Of a stretch of DNA of 64,000 nucleotides, positions 8,548-17,550 are shown one piece after another; within the stretch, counting starts at the first letter, position 1, and each line of letters begins with the position of its first letter. The translations under genes were made by a program, and so were the position numbers. Location of the stretch: positions 248,001 through 312,000 of the forward strand of contig JAXMAN010000001.1 in the NCBI GenBank assembly GCA_046350355.1, in the 5' to 3' direction. The notes under the pieces are model-generated. The model made no database searches. It was not told the origin of the DNA and saw only the letters and a list, made by a program, of their open reading frames with translations. This DNA comes from UBA966 sp046350355. Lineage in GTDB: Bacteria; Planctomycetota; Phycisphaerae; Phycisphaerales; SM1A02.

Positions 8548-9255
8548 ATGCTCATCGCCACGCTCGTCACCCTCGCGCTCGCCGACACCCTCGTCGCGGG
8601 CAAGCCCGCCCCGGCCCTCAGCGCCGAGAAGTTCCTCAAGGGCAGCCCCGTGACCTCCTTCGAGAAGGGCAAGGTCTACGTCGTGGAGTTCTGGGCGACC
8701 TGGTGCCCGCCCTGCCGCGCGAGCGTCCCGCACCTGACCGAGCTGCAGAAGTCGCACCCCGAGGTGACCGTCATCGGCGTCGCCGGCTTCGAGCGCAAGA
8801 AGACCGCCGAGGAGGCGGAGAAGACCGTCCGCGACTTCGTCGCCTCGCAGGGCGACGGCATGGCCTACACGGTCGCCTTCGACGCCGACGGCTCGATGGG
8901 CAAGGACTGGATGACCGCCGCGCGCAAGAACGGCATTCCCTGCGCCTTCGTCGTCGACGGCAGCGGCACGGTGACCTACATCGGCAGCCCCGACGAGAAC
9001 CTGAACAAGGCCGTCGACGCCGCCTCCAAGGGCAAGGGCTCGACGGACGGCAAGTCGAAGGAGAAGTCCAAGGAGAAGTCCTCCAAGGACTCGAAGGACA
9101 GCAAGGACGGCAAGGACGGCAAGTCCAAGTCGACGAGCGGCTCTTCGAGCAGCGGCTCCTCGAGCAGCTCGGGCAGCTCCAGCGGTTCCTCGAGCGGCTC
9201 CTCCAGCAGCTCCTCGAGCTCGCACAGCAGCTCGGGCTCCGGCCAGCCGCACTGA
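8548..9255 (+). CDS. TlpA-like thioredoxin-fold protein with Lys/Ser low-complexity tail
   Basis: 235 residues. A short signal-like start (MLIATLVTLALADTLVAG) leads into a thioredoxin fold with C53-P-P-C56 in EFWATWCPPCRAS and the cis-Pro region NGIPCAFVV. From residue about 158 to the end the sequence is low complexity: first K/S/D-rich, then an almost pure Ser/Gly run. This tail is a likely wall or matrix tether or a flexible linker; its function is unknown. The stop is 2 bases before the GTG of eboE, so the two are probably translated together. TlpA-like proteins act as periplasmic disulfide reductases, or as peroxide-type sensors in some cases. Confidence 0.85.
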   Translation: MLIATLVTLALADTLVAGKPAPALSAEKFLKGSPVTSFEKGKVYVVEFWATWCPPCRASVPHLTELQKSHPEVTVIGVAGFERKKTAEEAEKTVRDFVASQGDGMAYTVAFDADGSMGKDWMTAARKNGIPCAFVVDGSGTVTYIGSPDENLNKAVDAASKGKGSTDGKSKEKSKEKSSKDSKDSKDGKDGKSKSTSGSSSSGSSSSSGSSSGSSSGSSSSSSSSHSSSGSGQPH

Positions 9256-9257
9256 TC

Positions 9258-10472
9258 GTGGCGGCAGATCCCGCACTTCCTGCGTACTGCACGAACGTCG
9301 TCGCAGGCCGCACGCTGGCGCAGACGCGCGAGCGGGTGGCCAGCGTCTTCGGTGCCGTGCGCGAGCGCATCGCCCCCGGCGGGGTCCTGCCGCTGGGGCT
9401 GTGGCTCAGCGCGCGCGCGGCGGCGCAGCTCGCGGAGACCCCGGGCGGCGCGCGCTCGCTGCGCGATGAGCTCGCGGCGCGCGGCCTGGCGGTGCGGACG
9501 CTGAACGCCTTCCCCTACCACGACTTCCACGGCGCGAGCGTGAAGCGCGGCGTCTACTCGCCCAACTGGGCGGACACGCGGCGGCTTCTCTACACGACGA
9601 CGCTCGCGGAGCTGCTCCCCGAGCTGCTGCCCGCGGGCGCGCGCGACGCCTCGATCTCCACGCTGCCGCTGGGCTGGCGGCCGGAGTTCGCGCTGGCGGG
9701 CGGCGGCGCGTCCCTGGGGCTCGCGAGCTCGATGCTCGCGCAGCTCGTGCAGCACCTGGCGCGCGTCGAGGAGCGCACCGGCGTGCGCGTGCACGTGGAC
9801 CTGGAGCCCGAGCCCGGCTGCACGCTCGACCGCGCGGAGGACGCCGCGGCCTTCCTGACGCATGCGCTCCCGCGGCGCGCGGGCGCGCCCGATCCGCGCC
9901 GCTACATCGGCATCTGCCACGACGTCTGCCACAGCGCCGTGATGTTCGAGGAGCAGTCGCACGCGCTGCGCATCTACCGCGACGCGGGCGTGCGGGTGGG
10001 CAAGGTGCAGGTCTCGAGCGCGCCGGTCGCCGACGGATCGCCGGAGTCGATCGCGGTGCTCGCCGCCTTCGCGGAGCCGCGCTACCTGCACCAGACGAGC
10101 GTGCGCGGTGCGGATTCGCGCTTCTTCGAGGACCTCCCCGACGCGCTCGCGCAGCACCCCGCGGGCGAGTGGCGCACGCACTTCCATGTGCCCGTCTTCG
10201 CGCCGCGCCTGGGCGCGCTGGGCACGACGCGCGGCGCGATCGAGGAGTGCATCGCGGAGATCGCGCGCTGGCCCGCGGCGGAACGCCCCGCCTTCGAGGT
10301 CGAGACCTACGCGTGGGACGTGCTGCCGGAGGGGGTCGAGGCGGGCGAGGCCGTGGCCACGCCCGGTGCGTCCGGCGACGCGCGGCTCGCCGCCGGCATC
10401 GCGCAGGAGCTGCGCTGGGTGCGCGAGCGCCTCGCGGCCGCGCACATCGCCGCCTTCCCGGAGGCCGCATGA
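9258..10472 (+). CDS. eboE: EboE, xylose-isomerase-like TIM-barrel metabolite traffic protein
   Basis: 404 residues from GTG at 9258. The N-terminus AYCTNVVAGRTLAQTRERV matches the hallmark YCTN opening of EboE. The middle carries NAFPYHDFHGASVKRGVYSP, then acidic metal-ligand candidates in VHVDLEPEPGC and GICHDVCHSAVMFE, as in AP-endonuclease/xylose-isomerase barrels; HFHVPVF and FEVETYAWDVLP complete the site. Its stop overlaps the eboC ATG (ATGA). Known: part of the ebo set linked to precursor transport. The reaction is not established. Upstream in-frame codons back to 8475 lie inside the thioredoxin gene and are not used. Confidence 0.9.
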   Translation: MAADPALPAYCTNVVAGRTLAQTRERVASVFGAVRERIAPGGVLPLGLWLSARAAAQLAETPGGARSLRDELAARGLAVRTLNAFPYHDFHGASVKRGVYSPNWADTRRLLYTTTLAELLPELLPAGARDASISTLPLGWRPEFALAGGGASLGLASSMLAQLVQHLARVEERTGVRVHVDLEPEPGCTLDRAEDAAAFLTHALPRRAGAPDPRRYIGICHDVCHSAVMFEEQSHALRIYRDAGVRVGKVQVSSAPVADGSPESIAVLAAFAEPRYLHQTSVRGADSRFFEDLPDALAQHPAGEWRTHFHVPVFAPRLGALGTTRGAIEECIAEIARWPAAERPAFEVETYAWDVLPEGVEAGEAVATPGASGDARLAAGIAQELRWVRERLAAAHIAAFPEAA

Positions 10473-11422
10473 TCCGCACGACCGCCCTGGGCGCGTGGGT
10501 CGAGCTGATGCGCCTCTCCAACGCGCCGACGGTCGCGTCCAACGTGCTCGCGGGGCTCGCGGTGGGCATGCTCTCGCGCCCCGCGTGGGCGGGCGTCCCC
10601 TGGTCGACGGCGAGCCTGCTCATCGCGGGCGCGCTGCTCATCTACGCCGCGGGCATGGTCCTCAACGACGCCTTCGACGCGCGCATCGACGCGCGCGAGC
10701 GCCCCGGACGGCCGATCCCCTCGGGCCGGGTGAGCGTGCAGCGCGCGCGCTTCGTCGGGCTGGCGATGCTCGGCGCGGGCATGGGCGCGCTCTTCGCCGC
10801 CGGCATCCCCACGGTCGAGGAGGGCGCGCTGCGCGGCTTCAGCTCGCGCGGCACGATCCCCTGGGCGCTGCTGCTGGGCGCGAGCGTGCTCGCCTACGAC
10901 GCGCTGCACCTGCGCACGCGCGCGGCGGTGCCGCTGGTGGCGGTCTGCCGCGCGTGCGTCGTTGTGGTCGCGGCCTTCGCGGTCGTGCCCGATCCCAACT
11001 GGGCGATCCTGCGCTGGACCGCGGGCGGCGTGCTGGTCTTCGTGCTCGCGCTCACCATCGCGGCGCGCGACGAGGTGCGCGGACTCGGCACGGCCGCGTG
11101 GCGGCTGGCGGCGATCCTGCCGCTGCTGGCGCTCGCGCCGCTGGGCAACTGGGTCGTCGAGGGCGTGACGCCCGACAGCCCCGAGCTCTGGTTCGGCGTC
11201 GCGGGCACGCTGCTGGTGGCGATGGCTGGCGCCGCCGCGGGCACGCGCGCGGCGCGCGCGGGCGCGGTCGGCGTCCCCCGCGCGGTCGGCGCGTGGATCG
11301 GCGCGATCCCCGCCATCGACGCTGCCACCTGCTACCTGCTGGGGCGCCCCGCGCTCGGCACCGCCTGCATCGGCCTCTGGGCGCTGGCGGCGCTGCTGCG
11401 GCCGCGGATTGCGGCGAGCTAG
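10469..11422 (+). CDS. eboC: EboC, UbiA-family membrane prenyltransferase
   Basis: 317 residues with about eight membrane helices. The first aspartate motif is N66-D-x-x-D-x-x-x-D in MVLNDAFDARIDARERPGRP, followed by RPIPSG, the UbiA signature for Mg-diphosphate binding. The second motif is atypical (YDALHLRTRAAVPLVAVCRA rather than the DxxxD of UbiA quinone enzymes), as expected for the EboC branch. It overlaps eboE by ATGA. Expected to attach an isoprenoid to an aromatic or cyclitol acceptor in the membrane; the acceptor is unknown. Confidence 0.88.
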   Translation: MIRTTALGAWVELMRLSNAPTVASNVLAGLAVGMLSRPAWAGVPWSTASLLIAGALLIYAAGMVLNDAFDARIDARERPGRPIPSGRVSVQRARFVGLAMLGAGMGALFAAGIPTVEEGALRGFSSRGTIPWALLLGASVLAYDALHLRTRAAVPLVAVCRACVVVVAAFAVVPDPNWAILRWTAGGVLVFVLALTIAARDEVRGLGTAAWRLAAILPLLALAPLGNWVVEGVTPDSPELWFGVAGTLLVAMAGAAAGTRAARAGAVGVPRAVGAWIGAIPAIDAATCYLLGRPALGTACIGLWALAALLRPRIAAS

Positions 11423-11525
11423 CCCGGATCCCGCACCAGACCGTCCCCGGTTTCCGTATCGCCTTCCTGCCGGGTCCGTTCGACCGGGTCGCACCCGCAC
11501 CGCACCCCTCGCAGGAGCACGCGCC

Positions 11526-12968
11526 ATGCAGCTCGGGACCGCCGCGTTCTTCGGATCCGTCCTTGTCGCCACGAGTCTCGCGGCGGTCGCCCCGCCCACG
11601 ACGGCACCGGCGCCGCGCGGCGCCCCCGGTGGCCCGGCGAGCCAGCCGCGCGCGGCGATCACGAGCACCGATCCCCGCGAGCACTGGCTCTCGATCGTCT
11701 TCGAATTCCTCCCCGACCTGGGGCGGCCCACGCAGGCGTCGCCGCCGGGGTCGCTGCTGGTGCCCCGGAAGCTGAGCTCCGAGGCGCCGCTGCGCCGCGC
11801 GAGCAACTGCTCGATCTGGATGATCTGGCTGCCGGTCTCGGTTCCATCGCAATGGAGCGAGGTCGACGCGCGCGGCACGCGCTTCTCCTGGGTGCGACGC
11901 GGCCGCAACGGCGAGATCGACGCGATCCCGATGGAGCTCGCGGCCACGCCGCCGGCCTCGGGCGATCGCCGCTGGTACTGGGGCGCGCAGCCCACGCCGC
12001 CCGATCGCCTCTCGCAGTGGCGCCTGCTCCAGGCCGGCCCCTACTGCGATTGCTGCGCTCCCGGCTGCCACGACGCTGACAATCCCGAGGCCGAGCACCG
12101 CGGCGTGGGGCTGGAACTGCATGTGCGCAGCGCGCAGCCCGTGGTGAACTGGGACCTCGCGGCCGCGCTTCCCTGGCAGCCGGTGACCACCGAACTGCAG
12201 CCCTTCCTGGAACCCGCGCCCTACATCGAGACCGGCTCGCCGGCGGTGCAGGCGTTCGTGCGCCACTGGGTGGGCGATGCGCCCCGCACGCAGTCGCCCT
12301 GGCGCGTGGCGCTCGCGCTCGCGCGCGGTGCGGCCGCGCGCGCGGACAACTCGCCGACGGGCGATCCGATCGCGGCCACGCGCGGCCTCGTCGTCGCGGG
12401 CGCCGCGAACTTCGCCTCCACGGGCAAGGGCAATGTCAACGACGCGCACTGCCTCGCCGTCGCGGCGATGCGCGCCGCGGGCATCCCCGCGCGCGTGGTG
12501 ATCGGATTCGAGGTCGTCGCGCAGCCCGGCGGATTCGCCTCCACCGCGGTCCTCGACTGCTGGGGCGAGTTCTGGATCGGCGACGCGGGCTGGATCCCCT
12601 TCGACTGCGACGAGATGCAGTCGGACGCACGCGGCAATCCGTCCGCGGGGGCGAAGATCGACGGTTTCGGCGCGCCCAGCGGGCACAACCGGCGGATCGC
12701 CTGGAGCTGGTACTTCGATGCGCCCTTCCCCAGCGCGGTCGCGCGCCGCTTCCCGGCCGGCATCGCCGCCGGTCCGGGGCTCGGGACCGCCGAGGAGATC
12801 GAGGAGCTCGTGGGTCAGGTGGCACGCACCCCCGAGGAGCGCGCGAAGATCCTCTCGCTGCACGGGGAGCGCGTGTCGCTGCTGACCTCCATCGGCGCCC
12901 TGGGCGCCACCGCGCGGAGCCGGGCGGACCTGCCCGCCCGCTGGCCGGATGCCCCCGCCAGCCGCTAG
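11526..12968 (+). CDS. secreted transglutaminase-fold protein, catalytic Cys and His replaced
   Basis: 480 residues from the ATG after a GCAGGAGC ribosome site; signal peptide about residues 1-21. The C-terminal half has the transglutaminase-like core: GNVNDAHCLAVAAMRAAGIP, then DCWGEFWIGDAGWIPFDCD. Aligned by eye to the usual G-x-C-N-D-H-A and H-A-W-V-E-V-W motifs, the nucleophile Cys is V304 and the catalytic His is D344, while the Asp (D360) stays. C309 lies five residues downstream and is the only nearby Cys. A Cys-rich patch CDCCAPGCHD near residue 178 may bind a metal. It looks like a binding protein or an enzyme with a rewired site. Confidence 0.7.
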   Translation: MQLGTAAFFGSVLVATSLAAVAPPTTAPAPRGAPGGPASQPRAAITSTDPREHWLSIVFEFLPDLGRPTQASPPGSLLVPRKLSSEAPLRRASNCSIWMIWLPVSVPSQWSEVDARGTRFSWVRRGRNGEIDAIPMELAATPPASGDRRWYWGAQPTPPDRLSQWRLLQAGPYCDCCAPGCHDADNPEAEHRGVGLELHVRSAQPVVNWDLAAALPWQPVTTELQPFLEPAPYIETGSPAVQAFVRHWVGDAPRTQSPWRVALALARGAAARADNSPTGDPIAATRGLVVAGAANFASTGKGNVNDAHCLAVAAMRAAGIPARVVIGFEVVAQPGGFASTAVLDCWGEFWIGDAGWIPFDCDEMQSDARGNPSAGAKIDGFGAPSGHNRRIAWSWYFDAPFPSAVARRFPAGIAAGPGLGTAEEIEELVGQVARTPEERAKILSLHGERVSLLTSIGALGATARSRADLPARWPDAPASR

Positions 12969-12983
12969 CATCCCCGCTCCCCC

Positions 12984-13379
12984 ATGCCGGTCCTCGCCTC
13001 CTCCGACCTCGTCAGCTACATCCCCATCGCGCTCGCGGTGGGCATGAGCATCGTCTTCGCGGCGGTCAACATCGGGGCGAGCTGGGCGCTGGGCCCGCGC
13101 CGCGAGGGCAGCGTGAAGGGCTCCGTCTACGAGTCGGGCATGGATGCCATCGGCACCGCCCGCAAGCGCTTCAACGTGCGCTTCTTCGTCGTCGCGATGA
13201 CCTTCCTGCTCTTCGACGTCGAGGTGATCTTCCTCTACCCGTGGGCGGTCGCGTACACGCAGCTCGAGCCGCAGTCGCAGGCCGCGGGCCTCTTCCTGGC
13301 GCGCATCCTGTTCTTCATCGCCACGAGCATCCTGGCGTACATCTACGCTTGGCGCAAGGGCGTCTTCCGCTGGGACTGA
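12984..13379 (+). CDS. nuoA: NADH-quinone oxidoreductase subunit A
   Basis: 131 residues, three membrane helices. The diagnostic loop YESGMDAIGTARKRFNVRFF is intact, followed by DVEVIFLYPWAV with the conserved acidic pair in the second helix. It is a small membrane subunit of complex I that lines the quinone path. No other nuo gene flanks it: upstream is the transglutaminase-fold gene, downstream a convergent aldo/keto reductase. Either the nuo operon is split in this genome or this is an isolated copy. Confidence 0.93.
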   Translation: MPVLASSDLVSYIPIALAVGMSIVFAAVNIGASWALGPRREGSVKGSVYESGMDAIGTARKRFNVRFFVVAMTFLLFDVEVIFLYPWAVAYTQLEPQSQAAGLFLARILFFIATSILAYIYAWRKGVFRWD

Positions 13380-13415
13380 CGGTCGGGCGCGCCGCGCGCG
13401 CCGGCTCCGCCGCGC

Positions 13416-14540
13416 TCACCGCGGCTCCGTGAAGTGCGTCTCGCCGCGCTGGGGGCTCATCGGCCACGCGTCGCTGCGCACGCCGTTGATCGTCGTGCCG
13501 TTCTGGATGCCGGTGCGCACGAAGTCGAGGAACTCGCACGGGAAGGGAAGCTCGGGCTTCGTGAGCGCGTCGAGCTCGGCGTGCTCCGCGTGGTCCATGC
13601 GCAGCGCGGCCGCGCCGAGGTTGTCCTCGAGCTGCGCCATCGTGCGCGCGCCGATGATCGTGCTCGCCACGCCGGGGCGGTCCATCGTCCAGCGCAGCGC
13701 GAGCTGCGCGACGCTGCAGCCCTTGCGCGCGGCCATCGCGTGCATCGCGTCCAGCAGCGCGTAGGTGCGCTCGTGCAGGAACTTGCTGTCCGAGCGCACG
13801 CGCGTCGTGCCGTCGTCCTTGGGCGGGTTCGCGCGGCTGAACTTGCCGCTGAGGACGCCGCCGCGCAGCGGGCTCCAGGGGGTGACGCCCATGCCTTCGT
13901 GGAGCGCCATCGGAATGAGCTCGCCCTCGACGGTGCGCTGCAGCAGGCTGTACTCGATCTGCAGCGCGACGAAGGGCGATCCGCCGCGCATGCGCGCGAT
14001 CGACTGCGCCAGCGCGCAGACCCAGGCGGGATGGTCGCTCAGGCCCAGATAGCGCACCTTGCCCGCGCGCACCAGGTCGTCCATGCCGCGCACCAGCTCC
14101 TCGATGGGCGTGTGGCGGTCCCAGAAGTGGCACCAGAGCAGGTCGATCGCGTCGGTCTGCAGGCGCCGCAGCGAGGCGTCGACCGCCTGGAACATCGCCT
14201 TGATGCCGCTGCCGCCGCCGTTGGGGTCGCCCGGCCACATGTTGCCGCCGAACTTGGTCGCGATCACGGCGCGGTCGCGCTGCCCACGGCCGGGCCCGGT
14301 GCGGAAGTAGTCGCCCAGGATCCGCTCGCTGTGCCCCTTGGTGTAGATGTTGGCGGTGTCGATGAAGTTGCCGCCCCACTCCAGGTAGCGCGTGAGCATC
14401 GCCTCGCTCGCGGCGGGGTCGGTGCCGAAGCCCCACTCCGTGCCGAAGGTCATCGCGCCCAGGCAGATCGGATGCACGCGGAGCCCGCTGCGGCCAAGGG
14501 TGACATACTCGTGCGTGTGCGTGGGTGCGGTGGCGCTCAT
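13416..14540 (-). CDS. aldo/keto reductase
   Basis: 374 residues. A (beta/alpha)8 NADPH enzyme: catalytic tetrad read as D and Y in FIDTANIYTKG, K in IATKFGG and H in LLWCHFWD. The C-terminal cofactor loop is STIIGARTMAQLEDNL. It resembles the YghZ/Tas-like subgroup acting on small aldehydes; the substrate is unknown. The start chosen (MSATAPTHTHEYVTLG) puts the family's LGRSGLRV at the expected position; the frame extends further upstream without homology. It diverges from the MBL-fold RNase gene. Confidence 0.9.
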   Translation of the reverse strand: MSATAPTHTHEYVTLGRSGLRVHPICLGAMTFGTEWGFGTDPAASEAMLTRYLEWGGNFIDTANIYTKGHSERILGDYFRTGPGRGQRDRAVIATKFGGNMWPGDPNGGGSGIKAMFQAVDASLRRLQTDAIDLLWCHFWDRHTPIEELVRGMDDLVRAGKVRYLGLSDHPAWVCALAQSIARMRGGSPFVALQIEYSLLQRTVEGELIPMALHEGMGVTPWSPLRGGVLSGKFSRANPPKDDGTTRVRSDSKFLHERTYALLDAMHAMAARKGCSVAQLALRWTMDRPGVASTIIGARTMAQLEDNLGAAALRMDHAEHAELDALTKPELPFPCEFLDFVRTGIQNGTTINGVRSDAWPMSPQRGETHFTEPR

Positions 14541-14688
14541 GAGGGGCACGATAGGCCGTGCGCGGCGGCGGACGCGTGGTCGACGCGCCCGGCGCGCGCC
14601 CGACGTGCGCCCGACGTGCGACCGGCGCGCGCCCGACCCGTCGCCGCGGCGCGGCATCGCGGCGTGCGTGCGCCTATGCTCCCGCCCC

Positions 14689-16149
14689 GTGCCAAGCGTT
14701 CCGACCCTGACTTTTCTCGGTGCCGCGGGGGAAGTCACGGGGAGCGCGACGCTCGTGGAGTGCGGGAACGCCCGTGTGCTCGTCGATTTCGGCCTGTTTC
14801 AGGGGGCGATCTCGCAGGAGCGGCGCAACCTGCTCGCGCCGGACATCGACTTCGAGAAGCTCGACGCGGTCGTCTGCACGCACGCGCACATCGACCACTG
14901 CGGCCGCCTGGGCATGCTTCCGGGGCTTGGCTACGACCGGTTCGTCTTCTGCCACGAGGCGACGGCGATGCTTCTGCCGCGCGTGCTCGCGAGCTCGGCC
15001 AACCTGCAGCAGACGCGCCTGACCGAGTACCGCATGGGCACCGCGCCCGAGGCGGTGGTCATCGATCCGCCGCCCGATCCGGCGCGCGCGCGCCTGCAGG
15101 AGCGCACCGAGGATCCGCCCGTGCTCTATTCGCGCGGCGAGGCGGAGCATCTCTGCCGCGGCATCGTGGGCCTCCCCTACCTGGCCTGGCGCGAGATCGC
15201 GCCGGGGGTTCGGCTGCGGCTGCACGACGCGGGGCATGTCATCGGCAGCGCGAGCGCGGAGCTGGAGCTGCAGCACGGCGCCAGCCGCGTGCGCGTGGTG
15301 CTTTCGGGCGATGTCGGCCCCGTCGGCGAGACCTACCTCGCGACGCGCCCGAACGCGCCCGAGGCGGATGTGGTGGTCATGGAGTCCACGACCGGCGCGC
15401 GCCCCGACGACGCGCCCGTCACGGACACGCTCGAGGCGCTCGCCGAGATCGCGCGCGATGCCCGTGAAAATGGGCGTGTGGCGCTGCTGCCGACCTTCAG
15501 CGTGGGGCGCGCGCAGGTGCTCGTGCACCATCTGGCGCGCCTCTCGCGGCAGGGACGGCTGGGCGTTCCCGTCTACCTGGACAGCCCGATGGCGATCCGC
15601 GCGGGCGAGATCTGCTGCGCGCACCCGCAGCTTCTCTCCGAGGACGCGCGGCGCTTCCTGGGCGAAGGGCGCTCGCCGCTGAACTTCGAGGAGCTGCAGT
15701 TCATCTGGTCGCGCAAGCAGTCGCTGAAGCTGCTCGCGCGCGAGGGCGCGGCGATCGTGCTCGCCGGCAGCGGCTTCTGCGACGCGGGTCCGGTGCTGCA
15801 CCACCTGCAGAAGCACCTGCCGCACGAGCACGGGCACCTGGTCTTCACGGGCTACGTGCTGCCGGGCTCGCTGGCCGAGGCGCTTGCCGAGGGGACGGCG
15901 CGCCGCGTGCGCATCAACGGCAAGGAGATGCATGCGCGCGCGCGCGTGACGCGGCTGCACGGACTCAGCGGTCACGCGGATCCACAGCAGATGACGCGTT
16001 GGCTGGTGGCCGAGGGGCACGCGCCCGGGCTCGTGCTGCTCAACCACGGCGACGATGGAGCGCGGCAGGCGCTCGCGGCGCGGCTCGCGCGCGCGGTGAG
16101 CAGCCGGATCGAGCTGCCCGGGTACGGCACGAGCGTGCAGGTCGGGTGA
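14689..16149 (+). CDS. MBL-fold RNase (beta-CASP / CPSF73-like)
   Basis: 486 residues from GTG. Metal motifs run in order: GxxxxxTG (LGAAGEVTGSATLVE), THAHIDHCG (motif 2), HDAGHVIGSAS (motif 3), SGDVG (motif 4); beta-CASP motif A is in VVMESTTGA, motif B is H in GYVLPG...LHGLSGHAD. The RMMBL-type C-terminus is present (LLNHGDDGARQALAARL). These enzymes process RNA 3' ends or act as exo/endoribonucleases in the cytoplasm. Length is normal. Its end is about 260 bases upstream of parB with a parS site between them. Confidence 0.9.
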   Translation: MPSVPTLTFLGAAGEVTGSATLVECGNARVLVDFGLFQGAISQERRNLLAPDIDFEKLDAVVCTHAHIDHCGRLGMLPGLGYDRFVFCHEATAMLLPRVLASSANLQQTRLTEYRMGTAPEAVVIDPPPDPARARLQERTEDPPVLYSRGEAEHLCRGIVGLPYLAWREIAPGVRLRLHDAGHVIGSASAELELQHGASRVRVVLSGDVGPVGETYLATRPNAPEADVVVMESTTGARPDDAPVTDTLEALAEIARDARENGRVALLPTFSVGRAQVLVHHLARLSRQGRLGVPVYLDSPMAIRAGEICCAHPQLLSEDARRFLGEGRSPLNFEELQFIWSRKQSLKLLAREGAAIVLAGSGFCDAGPVLHHLQKHLPHEHGHLVFTGYVLPGSLAEALAEGTARRVRINGKEMHARARVTRLHGLSGHADPQQMTRWLVAEGHAPGLVLLNHGDDGARQALAARLARAVSSRIELPGYGTSVQVG

Positions 16150-16376
16150 CGACGCGCACGATTACGGCGGATCGGGACTAAAGGGGATGCGATCGACGCA
16201 GATCGCGACAGATCAAAGCAGTTCGTCACGGGAACCAGAACACGAGGGGGCGGAGTGCAGGATTATTGGCCTGTGGATGCACTGTCGTGATGTTGTCGCG
16301 ATCGCGTGCATCGTGAGGTGTGCGTGCGCGCGCGTCGTAGCATCGCGCGGATACGCAGGTGCACGCAGCGTGCGCA

Positions 16377-16392
16377 TGTTCCACGTGGAACA
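16377..16392. promoter_or_regulatory. parS centromere site upstream of parB
   Basis: TGTTCCACGTGGAACA, a perfect 16-base palindrome equal to the conserved parS consensus TGTTnCACGTGnAACA. It lies 15 bases before the parB start, so ParB loading here may also repress parB. Confidence 0.92.
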
Positions 16393-16407
16393 TCAGGAGG
16401 CATGACG

Positions 16408-17511
16408 ATGGCAACTTCCGACGATCGTGGACGCACGCCCCCTTCGCGACTGGGTCGCGGCCTGGGCGCGCTCATTCCGGTGCCTGTGGCGCGCCCCGCG
16501 GCTGCGCCGGCTGCGACGCCGCCGACCGCGCCGACGGCGGGTTCCGGTTCCGGCCGTGGGACCGATCAGGCCATCGCGAACGCCGCACCTGTCGCCGTCG
16601 AGACCAAGCCTAAGGCGGTTTCGCCGGCGCCGGCGCCTGCCGTGGCGGCCGCGGTTGCGGCTCCGGTCGAACTCGCCTCCGGCGGCGAGCGCGTGCAATT
16701 CCTCCCCATTCAGGCGCTCCGGCCGGGCAAGTACCAGCCACGCGGCTCGATGGATCCGCAGGCCCTGGACGCCCTGGCGCGCAGCATCGAGACGTCGGGG
16801 CTGATGCAGCCGGTGGTCGTCCGCCGGGTCCCGGGATCGACCGGCGAGTACGAGCTCATCGCGGGCGAGCGCCGCTGGCGCGCCATGCAGCGCTTGCAGC
16901 GCACCGAGGTCCCAGCGATCGTCCGGGAGGCCTCCGACCAGGATGCCGCCGAGCTCAGCCTCATCGAAAACCTGCAGCGCGAGGACCTGAACCCCATGGA
17001 CCGGGCGGGAGCCCTCCGGCGCCTGGCGGACGAGTTTGGGCTCACGCACCAGCAGCTTGCCGAGCGGGTCGGGATCGACCGCGCCTCGGTGACGAACCTG
17101 CTGCGCCTGAACGAACTGGACTCCCATTCGGCGACGCTGGTTCGCGGCGGCACGCTGGGATTGGGCCACGCGAAGGTGCTGCTGGGTGTCGCGGATCTCG
17201 CCGCGCGTCGCCAGCTTGCCGACCAGGTGGTCGCGCACGAGTGGTCCGTCCGGCAGCTCGAGTCGGCGGCGAGTGAGCATCGGAAGGTTCCACGTGGAAC
17301 ATCGCGCGGCAAGGATCGCGAAGCCCGGAGCTCGGCGCACCTGACGAACCTCCAGCGTGCGCTCGAGGCGCACCTCGGCACGCGCGTGCAACTGCGGCTT
17401 GGTCGCAGCAAGGGCTCGGGCGAGCTGCGCATCCAGTTCTTCACGCTCGATGAGTTTGATGGGCTCATGCAGCGCATCGGATTCGAGGGCACGGATCGGT
17501 TGACGGTGTAA
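16408..17511 (+). CDS. parB: chromosome-partitioning protein ParB
   Basis: 367 residues. Starts at the ATG seven bases after AGGAGG; an ATG six bases earlier sits too close to that ribosome site. N-terminal ParA-contact box LGRGLGALIP, an Ala/Pro linker of about 70 residues, then the CTP-binding ParB/Srx domain (PGKYQPRGSMDPQALDAL, ELIAGERRWRAMQ, LSLIENLQREDLNPMDRA), the helix-turn-helix (HQQLAERVGIDRASVTNLL) and a C-terminal dimer domain. It binds parS, slides as a clamp and loads condensin. No parA is adjacent, which is unusual. A second parS-like site lies within the gene. Confidence 0.95.
   Translation: MATSDDRGRTPPSRLGRGLGALIPVPVARPAAAPAATPPTAPTAGSGSGRGTDQAIANAAPVAVETKPKAVSPAPAPAVAAAVAAPVELASGGERVQFLPIQALRPGKYQPRGSMDPQALDALARSIETSGLMQPVVVRRVPGSTGEYELIAGERRWRAMQRLQRTEVPAIVREASDQDAAELSLIENLQREDLNPMDRAGALRRLADEFGLTHQQLAERVGIDRASVTNLLRLNELDSHSATLVRGGTLGLGHAKVLLGVADLAARRQLADQVVAHEWSVRQLESAASEHRKVPRGTSRGKDREARSSAHLTNLQRALEAHLGTRVQLRLGRSKGSGELRIQFFTLDEFDGLMQRIGFEGTDRLTV
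17286..17301. promoter_or_regulatory. second parS-like site, inside parB
   Basis: GGTTCCACGTGGAACA inside the parB reading frame differs from the upstream parS only in the first base (G for T). It sits in the linker before the C-terminal domain, where the protein sequence is free to vary (KVPRGTSRG). Confidence 0.8.
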
Positions 17512-17550
17512 GCAGGGGGCAAGTCCTGAACGCCCGATAACCGTGATCCA

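Noticed and set aside
9130..9250. Ser codon run as a DNA repeat element
   Set aside because: Mixed AGC/TCG/TCC codons in frame; a coding low-complexity tail, not a mobile repeat or CRISPR.
13386..13402. GC-rich hairpin between nuoA and the reductase gene
   Set aside because: Seven-base stem without T tract; too common in this composition to call a terminator.
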